Below are positions 36,547-46,533 of a DNA stretch of 64,000 bases, piece after piece; positions within the stretch are counted from its first letter, which is position 1, and every line of letters starts with the position of its first letter. The translations under genes and the position numbers were made by a program. The notes beneath the pieces were generated by a model. The model worked only from the letters and a program-made list of their open reading frames with translations, had not been told where the DNA came from and did no database searches. Source of the stretch: Leyella lascolaii (GTDB lineage: Bacteria; Bacteroidota; Bacteroidia; Bacteroidales; Bacteroidaceae); NCBI RefSeq assembly GCF_900079775.1, contig NZ_LT556038.1, forward strand, positions 603,754 through 667,753, written 5' to 3'.

Positions 36547-37647
36547 TCAGGAATTCTTATGATTGATGCAGATGCCTTTCTGATACCACTCGTAGAGCCT
36601 GTGGATGCCTTCGTCTATCTCCACCTTATGATGCCATCCGAGGTTGTGGAGCTTGGTGACATCAGTCAGCTTGCGCGGAGTGCCGTCAGGTTTGGAAGCA
36701 TCCCAACGCAGTTCGCCATGGAAGCCGATTTCCGCCACGACCTTCTCTGCCACCTCACGTATGGACAGTTCCTTACCTGTTCCCACATTGATGTGGCAGT
36801 TGCGTATCTCCTTGTCACCGGGCTTGTATGTATCCTTGAAGTCAACATTCAGAAGCACGTGCACACTGGCGTCCGCCATCTCCTCACTCCAAAGGAACTC
36901 ACGCATCGGACTGCCGGTGCCCCAAAGAGTCACAGCCTCAGGCGTTATGCCGTATTTGGCAAGCGTGGCAAGAATCTCATCATCTGAACGGCTGCCATCC
37001 ACACCCTCTACCGGACGCAGGCTGATGTCCTTACGCACAGCATCCCAGTTGTCTTCGTTGAGGCATTTTGCAAGATACACCTTGCGGATCATGGCAGGGA
37101 GCACATGACTGTTCTCCAGATGGAAGTTGTCGTTAGGACCATATAGGTTGGTCGGCATCACTGCTATGTAATTGCAGCCATACTGCAGCGAGAAACTCTC
37201 ACACATCTTCAGACCGGCAATCTTTGCTATGGCGTAAGGCTCGTTGGTGTATTCCAGTTCGGAGGTGAGCAACGCCTCCTCCTTCATCGGCTGCGGAGCC
37301 ATGCGCGGATAGATGCATGTGCTGCCGAGGAAGAGCAGCTTCTTCACCCCGTGACGGTAGCTCTCGCCTATGACATTCTGCTGTATCTGCAGGTTCTGAT
37401 AGATGAAGTCTGCGCGATAGTTAAGATTTGCCATTATGCCGCCTACATGGGCAGCCGCCAGCACAACGGCGTCGGGCTGTTCCTCGTCGAAGAAACGTTT
37501 TACTGCGAGCGGGTCGAGCAGGTCGAGCTCCTTATGCGATTTTCCTACAAGATTGGTATACCCTCTGCCCATGAGATTGTTCCATATGGCAGAGCCCACC
37601 AGACCATGATGTCCGGCTACATAAATCTTACTGTTTTTATCCAACAT
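36547..37647 (-). CDS. fcl: GDP-L-fucose synthase
   Basis: A 366-residue short-chain-type dehydrogenase that epimerises and reduces GDP-4-keto-6-deoxymannose to GDP-L-fucose. The nucleotide-binding motif is YVAGHHGLVGSAI, the catalytic Ser lies in LGSTCIYP and the Tyr-x-x-x-Lys pair in EPYAIAKIAG. The start at 37647 (MLDKNSKIYVAG) fits the family; the frame is open to 37692. It is the last gene of the locus, separated from gmd by a MITE-like element. With gmd it supplies fucose for the polysaccharide. Confidence 0.94.
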   Translation of the reverse strand: MLDKNSKIYVAGHHGLVGSAIWNNLMGRGYTNLVGKSHKELDLLDPLAVKRFFDEEQPDAVVLAAAHVGGIMANLNYRADFIYQNLQIQQNVIGESYRHGVKKLLFLGSTCIYPRMAPQPMKEEALLTSELEYTNEPYAIAKIAGLKMCESFSLQYGCNYIAVMPTNLYGPNDNFHLENSHVLPAMIRKVYLAKCLNEDNWDAVRKDISLRPVEGVDGSRSDDEILATLAKYGITPEAVTLWGTGSPMREFLWSEEMADASVHVLLNVDFKDTYKPGDKEIRNCHINVGTGKELSIREVAEKVVAEIGFHGELRWDASKPDGTPRKLTDVTKLHNLGWHHKVEIDEGIHRLYEWYQKGICINHKNS

Positions 37648-37672
37648 CTTATTATATAATTGTAAAAACGTC

Positions 37673-37793
37673 AAGTAGCTGTTCAATATCAATCGATATT
37701 ATGAAATTAATCAGATGTTATCTATATCTTTGCCGTCATCCTGTGCGCACAATGTCACACAATATGACGGCAATTAATTTAGAACATCCACTT
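37673..37793. mobile_element. MITE-like element, copy B
   Basis: About 121 bp between gmd and fcl. The ends are AAGTAGCTGTTCAATATCAA and, in reverse complement, AAGTGGATGTTCTAAATTAA. The internal segment includes the ATGACGGCAATTAATT block seen in copy C. The gmd stop codon TAA (37792-37794) shares two bases with the element end, so the insertion appears to have formed or preserved the stop. Confidence 0.7.
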
Positions 37794-38886
37794 ATTTCAC
37801 AATACCTTTCTCCAGATACTCGGCAAGGTTTGTCTTCACCTGTTCGCCGGCACGCTCCACAGCCACCTTTGCCATGTCGGCATCCACCATAATCTTTACA
37901 AGCTGCTCGAAGGTGGTCTTCGACGGGTTCCAGCCCAGTTCCTTCTTTGCCTTGGACGGGTCGCCCCACAGATTGACGACATCAGTAGGACGGTAGAAGT
38001 CTTTCGACACCTCCACGAGCACACGTCCGGTAGCCTTGTCGATGCCTTTCTCGTCCTCACCCTCGCCTACAAACTCGAGCTCTATGCCAACATGTTTGAA
38101 CGCGAGATAACAGAACTCGCGTACGGAGTGCTGCACACCGGTGGCGATGACAAAATCCTCCGGCTTATCCTGCTGCAGTATGAGCCACATACACTCCACA
38201 TAATCCTTGGCATAACCCCAGTCGCGCAACGAAGAGAGGTTTCCAAGATACAGCTTGTCCTGCTTGCCCTGCGCGATGCGCGCTGCGGCAAGTGTGATCT
38301 TTCGTGTGACGAATGTCTCTCCGCGACGCTCACTCTCGTGGTTGAACAGTATGCCGGAGCAGCAGTACATGTTGTAAGCCTCGCGATACTCCTTCACAAT
38401 CCAGAAACCGTACAGCTTTGCAACGGCATACGGACTGTAAGGATGGAACGGAGTGTTCTCGTTCTGCGGAACCTCCTCCACCTTGCCGTAAAGTTCGGAT
38501 GTGGACGCCTGATAGATGCGGCAACTGTCTGCAAGCCCACACTGGCGCACAGCCTCAAGCACACGGAGCACGCCCGTGGCGTCGACGTCAGCCGTGAACT
38601 CAGGCGAGTCGAAGCTCACCTGCACATGGCTCTGCGCGGCAAGGTTGTATATCTCAGTAGGTCTCACTCTGCCTACAACCTGAATCATGCTCATCGAATC
38701 GCTCAGGTCGGCATAGTGCAGATGGAAGTGCGGACGTCCCTCAAGATGGGCTATACGCTCACGAAAATCCACAGACGAGCGGCGGATGGTGCCGTGCACA
38801 TCATATCCCTTGTCCAGCAAGAACTCAGCGAGGAACGAGCCGTCCTGCCCTGTGATACCTGTTATCAACGCTACTTTTCTTTCCAT
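37792..38886 (-). CDS. gmd: GDP-mannose 4,6-dehydratase
   Basis: A 364-residue extended short-chain dehydrogenase forming GDP-4-keto-6-deoxy-D-mannose. The NADP-binding motif is [19 protein letters not shown] with the nearby HGTIRRSS. The active-site Ser/Thr, Glu and Tyr-Lys are in [12 protein letters not shown] and [15 protein letters not shown]. The product feeds Fcl and possibly the DegT aminotransferase at 57360-58469 (perosamine-type branch). The stop lies in the end of MITE copy B. Confidence 0.95.
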   Translation of the reverse strand: MERKVALITGITGQDGSFLAEFLLDKGYDVHGTIRRSSVDFRERIAHLEGRPHFHLHYADLSDSMSMIQVVGRVRPTEIYNLAAQSHVQVSFDSPEFTADVDATGVLRVLEAVRQCGLADSCRIYQASTSELYGKVEEVPQNENTPFHPYSPYAVAKLYGFWIVKEYREAYNMYCCSGILFNHESERRGETFVTRKITLAAARIAQGKQDKLYLGNLSSLRDWGYAKDYVECMWLILQQDKPEDFVIATGVQHSVREFCYLAFKHVGIELEFVGEGEDEKGIDKATGRVLVEVSKDFYRPTDVVNLWGDPSKAKKELGWNPSKTTFEQLVKIMVDADMAKVAVERAGEQVKTNLAEYLEKGIVK

Positions 38887-39016
38887 AAAAATAAGTTTAT
38901 AAGTTTTATTGTTTATAATTCCAATCTATCTATAATATATGACGTCTGTTTGTTTCCTCTTGTCAGTGCTACTGGCATGGTTTGTCTGTTCTTATCATTA
39001 CGACGCATGCCTTTAT

Positions 39017-39349
39017 CTATACCACCGCGCATCCTATGGTGAGAATCTCACAGTCGGTCACAGCCTCCATCTCATGTGCGGTACCGGCAGGCACGCTCAC
39101 AAATCCGTCGGCACCGAACACCTCTGTATCCTCCCCCACAGTGATGCGTATGCTTCCACGCCTTACAAGAAAAAACTCGTCCATCGTAGGATGGCTGTGC
39201 CTCTCAGCCCTCTCTCCCTTTACTAACGATGTAACCGCAATCTGAGTGACCGGCGACGACACGTCCCCGTTACTCACCAACACCCGCTTCATGCCACAGC
39301 CATGGGAGGTGGACTGAGGCGCGATGGAGTTCAAATCAGCTTTTCTCAC
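39017..39349 (-). CDS. Small cupin-domain protein
   Basis: A 110-residue single-domain cupin. Metal-ligand positions are visible as ERHSHPTMDEFFLVRRG (two His and Glu) and, in the second motif, VPAGTAHEMEA. Its role could be sugar-nucleotide isomerisation or a regulatory metal-binding function; the sequence does not decide. The frame starts with GTG at 39349, but a TATATTTG -7-like box overlaps that position, so the internal ATG at 39292 (MKRVLVSNGD) may be the true start and would give a 91-residue protein. Confidence 0.75.
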   Translation of the reverse strand: MRKADLNSIAPQSTSHGCGMKRVLVSNGDVSSPVTQIAVTSLVKGERAERHSHPTMDEFFLVRRGSIRITVGEDTEVFGADGFVSVPAGTAHEMEAVTDCEILTIGCAVV

Positions 39350-39681
39350 AAATATATTTTTATAAATATCCGCAAATGTCCCTTACGCCCGACAACCGTT
39401 GGCAGACACCTTTTTGCGTTAACATTTTTATGTTAATCGTGACCACTAATGCAGAGTTGTCCAACCGTCTGATTTCCAGCGCGTTGTCAAACGTGCTTTT
39501 CGAGCGTCCGAAAAAGCCCGTTCCAGCTCACAATACAGGCTGTTTCACCGTTCAAAACAGCCCGTTCCAAGTCACCGGATGGCACATGCCGATAACCGGA
39601 CGATTGATAACGTTTTTTAGTCGCATATTTGCAAGTATGAGCGGAAAGCGGATATTCGTATATATTTTTCTTTCTGCGGTC
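39350..39681. other. Gap in the polysaccharide locus; candidate promoter at 39349-39356
   Basis: CAAATATA at 39349-39356 reads TATATTTG for the minus strand, with CAAA at 39373-39376 only 16 bp upstream, which is short for a -33 box. If active it would drive cupin, gmd and fcl separately. Two near-identical AGCCCGTTCCA stretches lie around 39512 and 39560. No gene is seen. Confidence 0.35.
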
Positions 39682-40791
39682 TCACGCTTTGGTGTGCCGC
39701 AACCGCCATCCGTTCCAATACTTACGATAGAAAAAGAAAAAAATCCGGTATGTTATTTCAGAGAAATATTCCTCCGTATAATTGCGCAACAGTCTCATGT
39801 TGTATCGCTCACGGCGGAAGAAACTGCCCAACGGGCTGTCTGCCTGACGTATCGCCTTCAGGGCATCATTATACATTCCGAAGTTTCCGCCTTTCAATAT
39901 ATTGTCCAACAACATCCTTCCGGCTTTCGCGTCAGGTGCGGCAATCATAAATCTATCATCCATGTTCAGCACGGTCTTCAACACATACATAACCGCACCG
40001 GCAAACTTTGTCATATGAAAGTCGCGCAGCCTGCCCGTCACCGCCTCACGGTCAAGCGTCCTACAGCCGCGCGTCAACAGATAATAATAATCGACAATCT
40101 GCCTCAGCCCCACGCCTTCCTCCAGAAAATGATGCATTATGTGTCCGAGCAAGGCTATGACATTAAGGTCATCTGTCGGTGCGGTTATCATCCCCTGCCC
40201 GTCAGGCAGTTCAACATTATGCTCCATCTGTCTCGGAGTCTCCTGCCTCCAGTATTGCATCATCTTTCTGTTGCGCCACGGATTAAGCAGAAAAGTCGGA
40301 AAGAAATGCACTTCTATGAGCGGATCCTTCACCATACGGAAATCTATATGATGATAGCTCACAGTCTCAAGCGGCGATATGCCGCGTATGTATTTTATTA
40401 TTTTTTCGCGTCCGCCTTCAAGCCATATATCAATGTCACCACCCTGCCGTCTGAGCGGATGCGGATAATATGCCGCGACACCCACGCCCTTGAATATGCA
40501 CGAGCGGAAGCCCGCCTTTGCAAAACGGCGCTGCACACCCATTGCCTGCATATTCTGACGGCGGCTCATCTGTTCAATACGAACAACAGTCATTGCCCAG
40601 CGCATCGCCAGCGAACGTGGAGGTCTCTGCTCCGCATCAAGCCTGTCAATGCCATCGGCACACACGCCTATCAGAGTCTGACGTGCCGCCATGTCATACA
40701 AAGCCTGCCATTCTTCCGCAGTAGGCACGACAGAGAGTCTGCTACGTGTGCCTACCGCCACCTGCAACAGTTCGAAAAAAATCCCGGTCAC
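39682..40791 (-). CDS. Nucleotidyltransferase-fold protein (PF14907-type)
   Basis: A 369-residue protein of the NTP_transf_5-like family found in capsule loci. The nucleotidyltransferase core is visible at FKGVGVAAYYPHPLRRQGGD followed by DIW (G and D-x-D metal-binding motif), with an acidic partner in PLIEVHFFPTF. I choose the GTG at 40791, which overlaps the TGA of the upstream glycosyltransferase as GTGA. The longer frame to 40902 would read far into that gene. The substrate is unknown; members are thought to modify surface glycans. Confidence 0.75.
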   Translation of the reverse strand: MTGIFFELLQVAVGTRSRLSVVPTAEEWQALYDMAARQTLIGVCADGIDRLDAEQRPPRSLAMRWAMTVVRIEQMSRRQNMQAMGVQRRFAKAGFRSCIFKGVGVAAYYPHPLRRQGGDIDIWLEGGREKIIKYIRGISPLETVSYHHIDFRMVKDPLIEVHFFPTFLLNPWRNRKMMQYWRQETPRQMEHNVELPDGQGMITAPTDDLNVIALLGHIMHHFLEEGVGLRQIVDYYYLLTRGCRTLDREAVTGRLRDFHMTKFAGAVMYVLKTVLNMDDRFMIAAPDAKAGRMLLDNILKGGNFGMYNDALKAIRQADSPLGSFFRRERYNMRLLRNYTEEYFSEITYRIFFFFYRKYWNGWRLRHTKA

Positions 40792-41543
40792 TTCCACTTT
40801 GCCGATATGAACTGCGGAACCTTCCATAACATTTTTTCCACCTTGGTAATTTGCGGACATTTGAAATGATGCGACGAATACACTCTGATGTCCTCGTCCC
40901 ACATTTTTTTCCTCTTGGCGTTATCGGTGCTCAGTCCGCCCATACGCATCCTGACGACATAACGTCTCATGTAGTGTACTTTCAAATCGTTCTCCAAAAG
41001 GTAGCGCACCAGCAAGTCTGTGTCTGCCGCAATCTTATAACTCTCGTCATAAAGCCCGAGACGCATCATCACATCGCGTCGGATGTAGCACGTAGGATGC
41101 AGCGGCAACCAACCGTGGCGCACTTTCCACTTAGAGTATCTGCCGCCAATCCAATTGCGCACCACCTTATTTATATCATTCTCATCAACATAGATTCCAT
41201 CGGCATATACGAAATCAGCACCTGTGCGTTCAAACGCCTCCATGACATCAGACACGACATGTTCATCATAAACAAAGTCGTCAGAATGGACAAGCCCTAT
41301 CACGTCTCCTGTCGCCGCACGTATCCCCTTGTTTATCGCCTCATACATGCCATGGTCCGGTTCGCTTATTATCCTTCCGATGCGTCCTCTGTATTCGTTT
41401 ATCACATCCAACGAGCCGTCTGTAGAGGCTCCATCCACAACAATATACTCCGTATTGTCATAATCCTGAGCCAGCACGCTTTCTATCGCTCCGCGTATCG
41501 TGGCATTGCGGTTATAACATGAAGTGATTATAGAAATTCTCAT
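40788..41543 (-). CDS. GT2 glycosyltransferase
   Basis: A 251-residue family 2 glycosyltransferase, WcaA/WcaE-like in size. Motifs are SIITSCYNRNATIRGAIESV at the N-terminus, VDGASTDGS, and the DxD equivalent HSDDFVYDE near residue 87. It transfers one sugar during assembly of the repeat unit on the cytoplasmic face. It is coupled to the downstream nucleotidyltransferase-like gene by a GTGA overlap. Confidence 0.9.
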   Translation of the reverse strand: MRISIITSCYNRNATIRGAIESVLAQDYDNTEYIVVDGASTDGSLDVINEYRGRIGRIISEPDHGMYEAINKGIRAATGDVIGLVHSDDFVYDEHVVSDVMEAFERTGADFVYADGIYVDENDINKVVRNWIGGRYSKWKVRHGWLPLHPTCYIRRDVMMRLGLYDESYKIAADTDLLVRYLLENDLKVHYMRRYVVRMRMGGLSTDNAKRKKMWDEDIRVYSSHHFKCPQITKVEKMLWKVPQFISAKWK

Positions 41544-41562
41544 AGCCTGATAAAAACCAATG

Positions 41563-42117
41563 TTATTCCTTTATAATTCGTTTTCTTATACATACAGCAG
41601 GATTACCCTGATAAATCCCGTTCTCAGACAAATCCTTCGTGGCAACACTACCGACAGTCAATATTGCCTGTGTATGAACTGTGACCCCGGGACAGACCGT
41701 TGCCTGAGCGCCAATCCAAGCACCATCCTCAACACTTATCGGTGCATTGCGGTAAGGCATTGACGTCACGGTATAATCATGATTGCCTGTAAGAAGCATA
41801 GCTCCTTGTGATATACACACATTGTTTCCAATTACCACATAGTCCAGATTATCTATCCAACAATGCTCGCCAAGCCAACAGTTGTCACCTAAGGTAAGTT
41901 TCCAAGGAAACTTCACCGTAACATTATTCTTTATAATAAGCCCCCGCCCTATCTTAGCTCCGAAAGCACGGAGCAGAAAAATCTTTATCCCCATAAACGG
42001 ATTCCAGGAAGCACGTACAAACATTGCACTTACGAAAAACCATAAGGCCTGCTTCATGCCCCCTGCTCCTTTATCGAAGTTTCCAGTTGTGAATGAAGCC
42101 AAATTAACTTTTTCCAT
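41563..42117 (-). CDS. WcaF-like acyltransferase (left-handed beta helix)
   Basis: A 184-residue O-acetyltransferase. Hexapeptide repeats are visible from about residue 58 onward (IGRGLIIKNNVTVKF, LGDNCWLGEHCWID, IGNNVCISQGAMLL) and the catalytic His is in LTGNHDYT. The start at 42117 (MEKVNLASF) is preferred over the extended frame to 42165, which overlaps the upstream gene. It resembles colanic-acid WcaF enzymes, which acetylate a sugar of the repeat unit. Confidence 0.88.
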   Translation of the reverse strand: MEKVNLASFTTGNFDKGAGGMKQALWFFVSAMFVRASWNPFMGIKIFLLRAFGAKIGRGLIIKNNVTVKFPWKLTLGDNCWLGEHCWIDNLDYVVIGNNVCISQGAMLLTGNHDYTVTSMPYRNAPISVEDGAWIGAQATVCPGVTVHTQAILTVGSVATKDLSENGIYQGNPAVCIRKRIIKE

Positions 42118-42145
42118 AACTTTAGAATGAATAAAAACATGTAGA

Positions 42146-43237
42146 TTATCTCCGCAACTTATCATACATCCTCACCATATCCTCTGCCATCTTCATTGAG
42201 GAATACTTATTCTCGACAAGTTTCCTTCCATTACGTCCCATGCGTTCGAGCTCATCGTCTGTCAGCGCGATAAAATTGCGTAATGCAGCCGTAAGCGCGT
42301 CTGCGCCAATCTCTGTCCACCATCCACAGCCAGCGGTCTCAAGTTCTTGCCACGGAGCGCCTTTTGTTGTGATGACAGGGGTTCCGCAAGCAAGAGACTC
42401 AGCCACCACAATGCCGAAATTCTCATTGTGAGTCGGCAACACAAACACGTCTGCATGTCTGAACAGTTCCCATTTACTGTCGCCGTATACTCCACCGACA
42501 AACTTAATCATATGCTCAACTCCGAGACAGACGGCAAGTTGACGCAATTCATTTATATAACTCTCATCACCCTCACCGGCGACTTTAACACAATAGCCAT
42601 CCAGCTCATCCTTAAGAGAAGCAACCGCCTCAACAAGAAAGTTTATGCCTTTCTTCACATGGACTCTCGAAAGAAACAGAATCTCCCTGTTACGTCTCCA
42701 CGAGCGTTTCATATCGACTTTGTCCACGTCAATGCCGTTGGCAATCACCTCTATCTTGTCGTTGTAGCCCAAGCGTAACAGATTGTCTTTCTCGCTGTCA
42801 GCGGTAGCATGTATACTGTCAGCCCTGAGCACAGCACGTTTCTGATAAAGCAACAGTGCCGGCAGCTTGCGCGTCCAATAATGACGAGACATTATCCATG
42901 GTTCAAGCATACCGTGAGGCGAGAGCACTACCTTCACGCCCATCTGCTGCGCCCACTTCTGCGCGAAGGCACATCCGGGCATCCAACAGCAGTTCACGTG
43001 AACCACATCCGGACCTATCTTTGCAATCATCAACTGCCATTCCCGTTTCATCCTCCCGGAGAAGAACGGACTGATATAATGAATGCGGCAATTGTCCAAC
43101 GTTACAGGATTGTCCGACTCATGGCTAACCACGTGCAGCTCCACCAGTTTTCCAAGCTTGTCGGCAAGCAGCTGCATATAAGCCGTGGTGCCTCCGGAAG
43201 CCCTGTCTATACTGGGAATATAATGTATTATTTTCAT
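42146..43237 (-). CDS. GT4 glycosyltransferase
   Basis: A 363-residue GT-B enzyme. The N-terminal domain begins MKIIHYIPSIDRASGGTTAY with the acceptor-side Gly-rich loop. The C-terminal donor domain has ILFLSRVHVKKGINFLVEA and the E-x7-E motif in PTHNENFGIVVAESLACGTP. The start at 43237 is chosen over 43267 because it gives the family N-terminus. Confidence 0.92.
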   Translation of the reverse strand: MKIIHYIPSIDRASGGTTAYMQLLADKLGKLVELHVVSHESDNPVTLDNCRIHYISPFFSGRMKREWQLMIAKIGPDVVHVNCCWMPGCAFAQKWAQQMGVKVVLSPHGMLEPWIMSRHYWTRKLPALLLYQKRAVLRADSIHATADSEKDNLLRLGYNDKIEVIANGIDVDKVDMKRSWRRNREILFLSRVHVKKGINFLVEAVASLKDELDGYCVKVAGEGDESYINELRQLAVCLGVEHMIKFVGGVYGDSKWELFRHADVFVLPTHNENFGIVVAESLACGTPVITTKGAPWQELETAGCGWWTEIGADALTAALRNFIALTDDELERMGRNGRKLVENKYSSMKMAEDMVRMYDKLRR

Positions 43238-43250
43238 TCTACACCTTATG

Positions 43251-44333
43251 TTATAACTGTTCCACAACAGAATAAGCCTTCTCCGCCATCTGTGCTGGCA
43301 TGAGATGCGTCCTCACAAGTTCTTTCGCATTCTCTCCGAGCCTTCGTATCTCAGATTGTCCGATACCGCTTATAACAGATATGCATTCATCCATATCTTC
43401 GAATATCATTCCGTTATGAGAATTCCTTATATAACTGTATTCCACACACTGCTTGGTATGTTCACTTCTTCTGAACGTGAAAACAGGCAGTCCGTAAGCC
43501 ATAGCCTCAACAATAGAGAGTCCCACCCATCCTGGCTGGAAATATATGTCGGCTATGGCAAACAGTTCACGCTTCACATTCGTGTCATACACTGCGCCGA
43601 AGTCATATACGTTATCAAACATGCTGAAATCCGGTTTGTTCTTTCCTGCACCTATTATTATAAATCCGAACTCTCTGCTGTCTAACCGTCGCATAGCCTC
43701 AACCAACAAATCCGTGCGGCGGTAGTTGGATTCAAAACGGGCACAGAAAATCAGTATCGTTTTCTCTTTTATGCCATATTTATCCTTCAGTGCTAACTTG
43801 TCACCATTATATGCCAACATATCGCTGACGCCCGACAAGGTGTTGTCAAGTGCCGCCATCTTTTTATTCGGAAACACCTTGCGCCATTGCTCCAACTCCT
43901 TCTGCATATACAGCCACACACCGTCAGCCAATGCCATCTGCCATCGTAGTTTCCAGTCGGGTTTGTGCTCTTCCTCTAAATAACGTTTCACTGAGATTCC
44001 CTGTCCCCACAATATTATCTTTTTTCGATGCAGAAACTTCGTGAGCAACAGCAGCCACGTAGTGATGTGTGCAAAGTGCAGCATCAGCACGATTACATCA
44101 TACCTTTTGTCAAACAGCATCCTCGGGTCATAAAACAGAAAGCCCTTTACCTGTCTGTTCGGAATAAATCTCAGTTTTTCAGTATTTATCTTAAAGCCGT
44201 TCTTACGGGTTTCATCAAACGAGTTGTATACATATACATCCATCGTCTCACACTTCTGTCCCAGCAATTCGAAAAACTCCTCCCGATAATGAGGTACCTC
44301 CGGCTGCAATATGGCAACACGTTTCTTTTTCAT
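43251..44333 (-). CDS. GT4-type glycosyltransferase
   Basis: A 360-residue GT-B protein. It starts MKKKRVAILQPEVPHYREEF. A hydrophobic stretch (ITTWLLLLTKFL) near residue 95 suggests membrane association. The donor domain includes ILIFCARFESNYRRTDLLVE and the late motif QPGWVGLSIVEAMAYGLPVF with the Glu typical of GT4. It lies 13 bp upstream of the next GT4 gene. Confidence 0.88.
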   Translation of the reverse strand: MKKKRVAILQPEVPHYREEFFELLGQKCETMDVYVYNSFDETRKNGFKINTEKLRFIPNRQVKGFLFYDPRMLFDKRYDVIVLMLHFAHITTWLLLLTKFLHRKKIILWGQGISVKRYLEEEHKPDWKLRWQMALADGVWLYMQKELEQWRKVFPNKKMAALDNTLSGVSDMLAYNGDKLALKDKYGIKEKTILIFCARFESNYRRTDLLVEAMRRLDSREFGFIIIGAGKNKPDFSMFDNVYDFGAVYDTNVKRELFAIADIYFQPGWVGLSIVEAMAYGLPVFTFRRSEHTKQCVEYSYIRNSHNGMIFEDMDECISVISGIGQSEIRRLGENAKELVRTHLMPAQMAEKAYSVVEQL

Positions 44334-44357
44334 ATCCTGATTATTCTCTTTTTATCT

Positions 44358-45302
44358 TTACAGTTTCCTTGCCGGCTGCTTAAGATATTCATCATACATC
44401 TTCACCAACTGCGTTGCCATAAATCTCTGCCCCGCCTCGTTAAAATGAATCTTGTCATGATACATATTCTCCTTCTCTCCGGCTTTCAGTCCTTCCACAA
44501 GTCTCACCCCATGAGCCTCAGCCCACTCTATTATCATCTGCCCCATCTCGTTATAACTCCCGGCCTTTACCTCGTCCTGCTCAGCATGAAGATAAATAGC
44601 CATCGGAATGTTTTTCTCCCGTGAAATCTCCAGCAACTGGTCAAAACCTTTGTCAAACAAAGCAGACTTCTGTCTCACAGTATTCTTGAATTCAATATTC
44701 TTAACCACCTGTTGGTCGGGATCAAGCTTCACTTTTGTTCTCCACAACCACACCTTTATCCTCAATAAAACATATCTGTCGATAAGCTCAGCCCACGCCA
44801 GTTTATACTGTCTGTCGGGATATGTCGGCACAACGCCAACCACCGGAACGTGTGTCATCACGTCGAATGCATCATGGCTGCTGCACACCAGAATCATTGC
44901 GCTGGCACCAAAAGTTCCATTCTCCTTCAGGTAAGCAGCACAATTGTCCGGTCCCCAGCTTCCGGCTGAGATATTCAGCATCTGCGTACCCGTCGCCTCG
45001 GAGAACAATGTCGAGGCAAGCAAGTCCTGATCCATCCACGTACCACCGAATATCACAGAGTCGCCAAGTCCCAACACCCTCACCTTAGTAGAGTCCGGCT
45101 CATCGTTGCGCTGCGAATAAGAATTATAATATATATGCGCCCCAAATCTATGTCTGTCCTGATTGGGCTGTGCTATATATTCATATTTGTCACTTTCACG
45201 ATAAAGTAGGGCGTCACAAAAGCCGAAAGCGAAACGAAGTATAAATTCTATACAAAAGATAATAAATAAAAATATATAAATAAATAGTGATATTTTTTTC
45301 AT
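44358..45302 (-). CDS. SGNH/GDSL-type hydrolase-fold membrane protein
   Basis: A 314-residue protein anchored by an N-terminal membrane helix (about 4-28). The SGNH block I motif is RVLGLGDSVIFGG with Ser as nucleophile, and the distal catalytic pair appears in MYHDKIHFNEAGQRF (Asp and His). Such proteins in polysaccharide loci act as O-acetyl esterases or O-acetyltransferase partners. Orientation of the domain (periplasmic) is inferred from the single N-terminal helix. Confidence 0.82.
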   Translation of the reverse strand: MKKISLFIYIFLFIIFCIEFILRFAFGFCDALLYRESDKYEYIAQPNQDRHRFGAHIYYNSYSQRNDEPDSTKVRVLGLGDSVIFGGTWMDQDLLASTLFSEATGTQMLNISAGSWGPDNCAAYLKENGTFGASAMILVCSSHDAFDVMTHVPVVGVVPTYPDRQYKLAWAELIDRYVLLRIKVWLWRTKVKLDPDQQVVKNIEFKNTVRQKSALFDKGFDQLLEISREKNIPMAIYLHAEQDEVKAGSYNEMGQMIIEWAEAHGVRLVEGLKAGEKENMYHDKIHFNEAGQRFMATQLVKMYDEYLKQPARKL

Positions 45303-45380
45303 ATATCTATTTTAGAAATTGAACATACTTCTAAGCCTATGCAATATAATAGCAAATGAAACATTATAAATTTTAAATTA

Positions 45381-46409
45381 TCACTGTCTTACCAACATAT
45401 TTAATATCTTCTTTATATAATGTTGAAAAGCAAAAAGACATCCAACTAAAAATGGAGATTTTAATAAAACACATATATAAAATAATTTATAATAAAAATT
45501 ATCACTTGACCAATCATGAACTTTACATGATTCAATAAACTCTCTATTTTGTAAAAAAGATTTTATCCTCCTCACTTTCTTCAAAAATGATAGAGGGCAT
45601 CCTTTTTTAAACATATTCCATATATACTGCCAAATTAAATAATACTGGATTTCTATACGTTCATGTTTTATTTGTATCTCATCTATATTACTTTTACGTT
45701 TAATTTCATCTTTGAGATCCAAAAAAACATTCCAACTATCTTCAATATTTTTATGATATCTGCTCATTGCACTTCCATATGATGCAATATATACATATCC
45801 CGTTCTAGGTATAAATTGTATATTTTTTGCAGATAAAAAAGCTTTCATTTTAAATATCCTATCTTCATTCATTGTAAATCTTGTATCAAATAAGATATTA
45901 TTCTTTTTAAGAAAGCTTGTATTAAACAATGTATGCCATGGGGCATTCCCTACCTGATTGGCAATTTGTATATAATATTCTGTACCAACTATATTTTGTA
46001 ATTTTATATTTTGTTCTTTTAAAATATTATAACTTTTATTACCATTAATACTTATTTGAGTGAATCCACCTTCTATGATTTCACTATCTGGAGTGATTGC
46101 ATCTACAAAATATTGTAAATGCTCTTTTTCCAATCTATCATCTGCATCCACAAAGCACAACCAACGCCCATTTGCACTATTTATACCTAAATTTCTTGCA
46201 TTACTTACTCCAGCCTGCTTAGTTTTTATTAATCTTATTCTTTTGTCTTTTAAAACATATTTATTTATTATATCAAGTTGTGATATTTGATTCTCACCAT
46301 TACTAACTAATATAAGTTCCCAATCGGTATATGTTTGCGCACACACATCTAATAAAATGTTCTCCAAATATTCAGCAGCATTATAGCATGGTATTATAAT
46401 TGATATCAT
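45381..46409 (-). CDS. GT2 glycosyltransferase
   Basis: A 342-residue enzyme with ISIIIPCYNAAEYLENILLD at the start, LILVSNGENQ as the nucleotide-binding strand and a clear D-x-D motif in WLCFVDADDRLEKEH. The C-terminal third is aromatic- and Lys-rich with two short hydrophobic stretches. This is the first gene, reading rightwards from the locus end, in the markedly AT-rich core. Confidence 0.9.
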   Translation of the reverse strand: MISIIIPCYNAAEYLENILLDVCAQTYTDWELILVSNGENQISQLDIINKYVLKDKRIRLIKTKQAGVSNARNLGINSANGRWLCFVDADDRLEKEHLQYFVDAITPDSEIIEGGFTQISINGNKSYNILKEQNIKLQNIVGTEYYIQIANQVGNAPWHTLFNTSFLKKNNILFDTRFTMNEDRIFKMKAFLSAKNIQFIPRTGYVYIASYGSAMSRYHKNIEDSWNVFLDLKDEIKRKSNIDEIQIKHERIEIQYYLIWQYIWNMFKKGCPLSFLKKVRRIKSFLQNREFIESCKVHDWSSDNFYYKLFYICVLLKSPFLVGCLFAFQHYIKKILNMLVRQ

Positions 46410-46533
46410 ATATATTATTATTTATGTTTGCTATATTAATTATGATGAAAAATAACATACCATTATCATCATTCATACAAATGATTATCTATAAATATCA
46501 ACTATATTTTTATTAATATATGACAATATTTCT

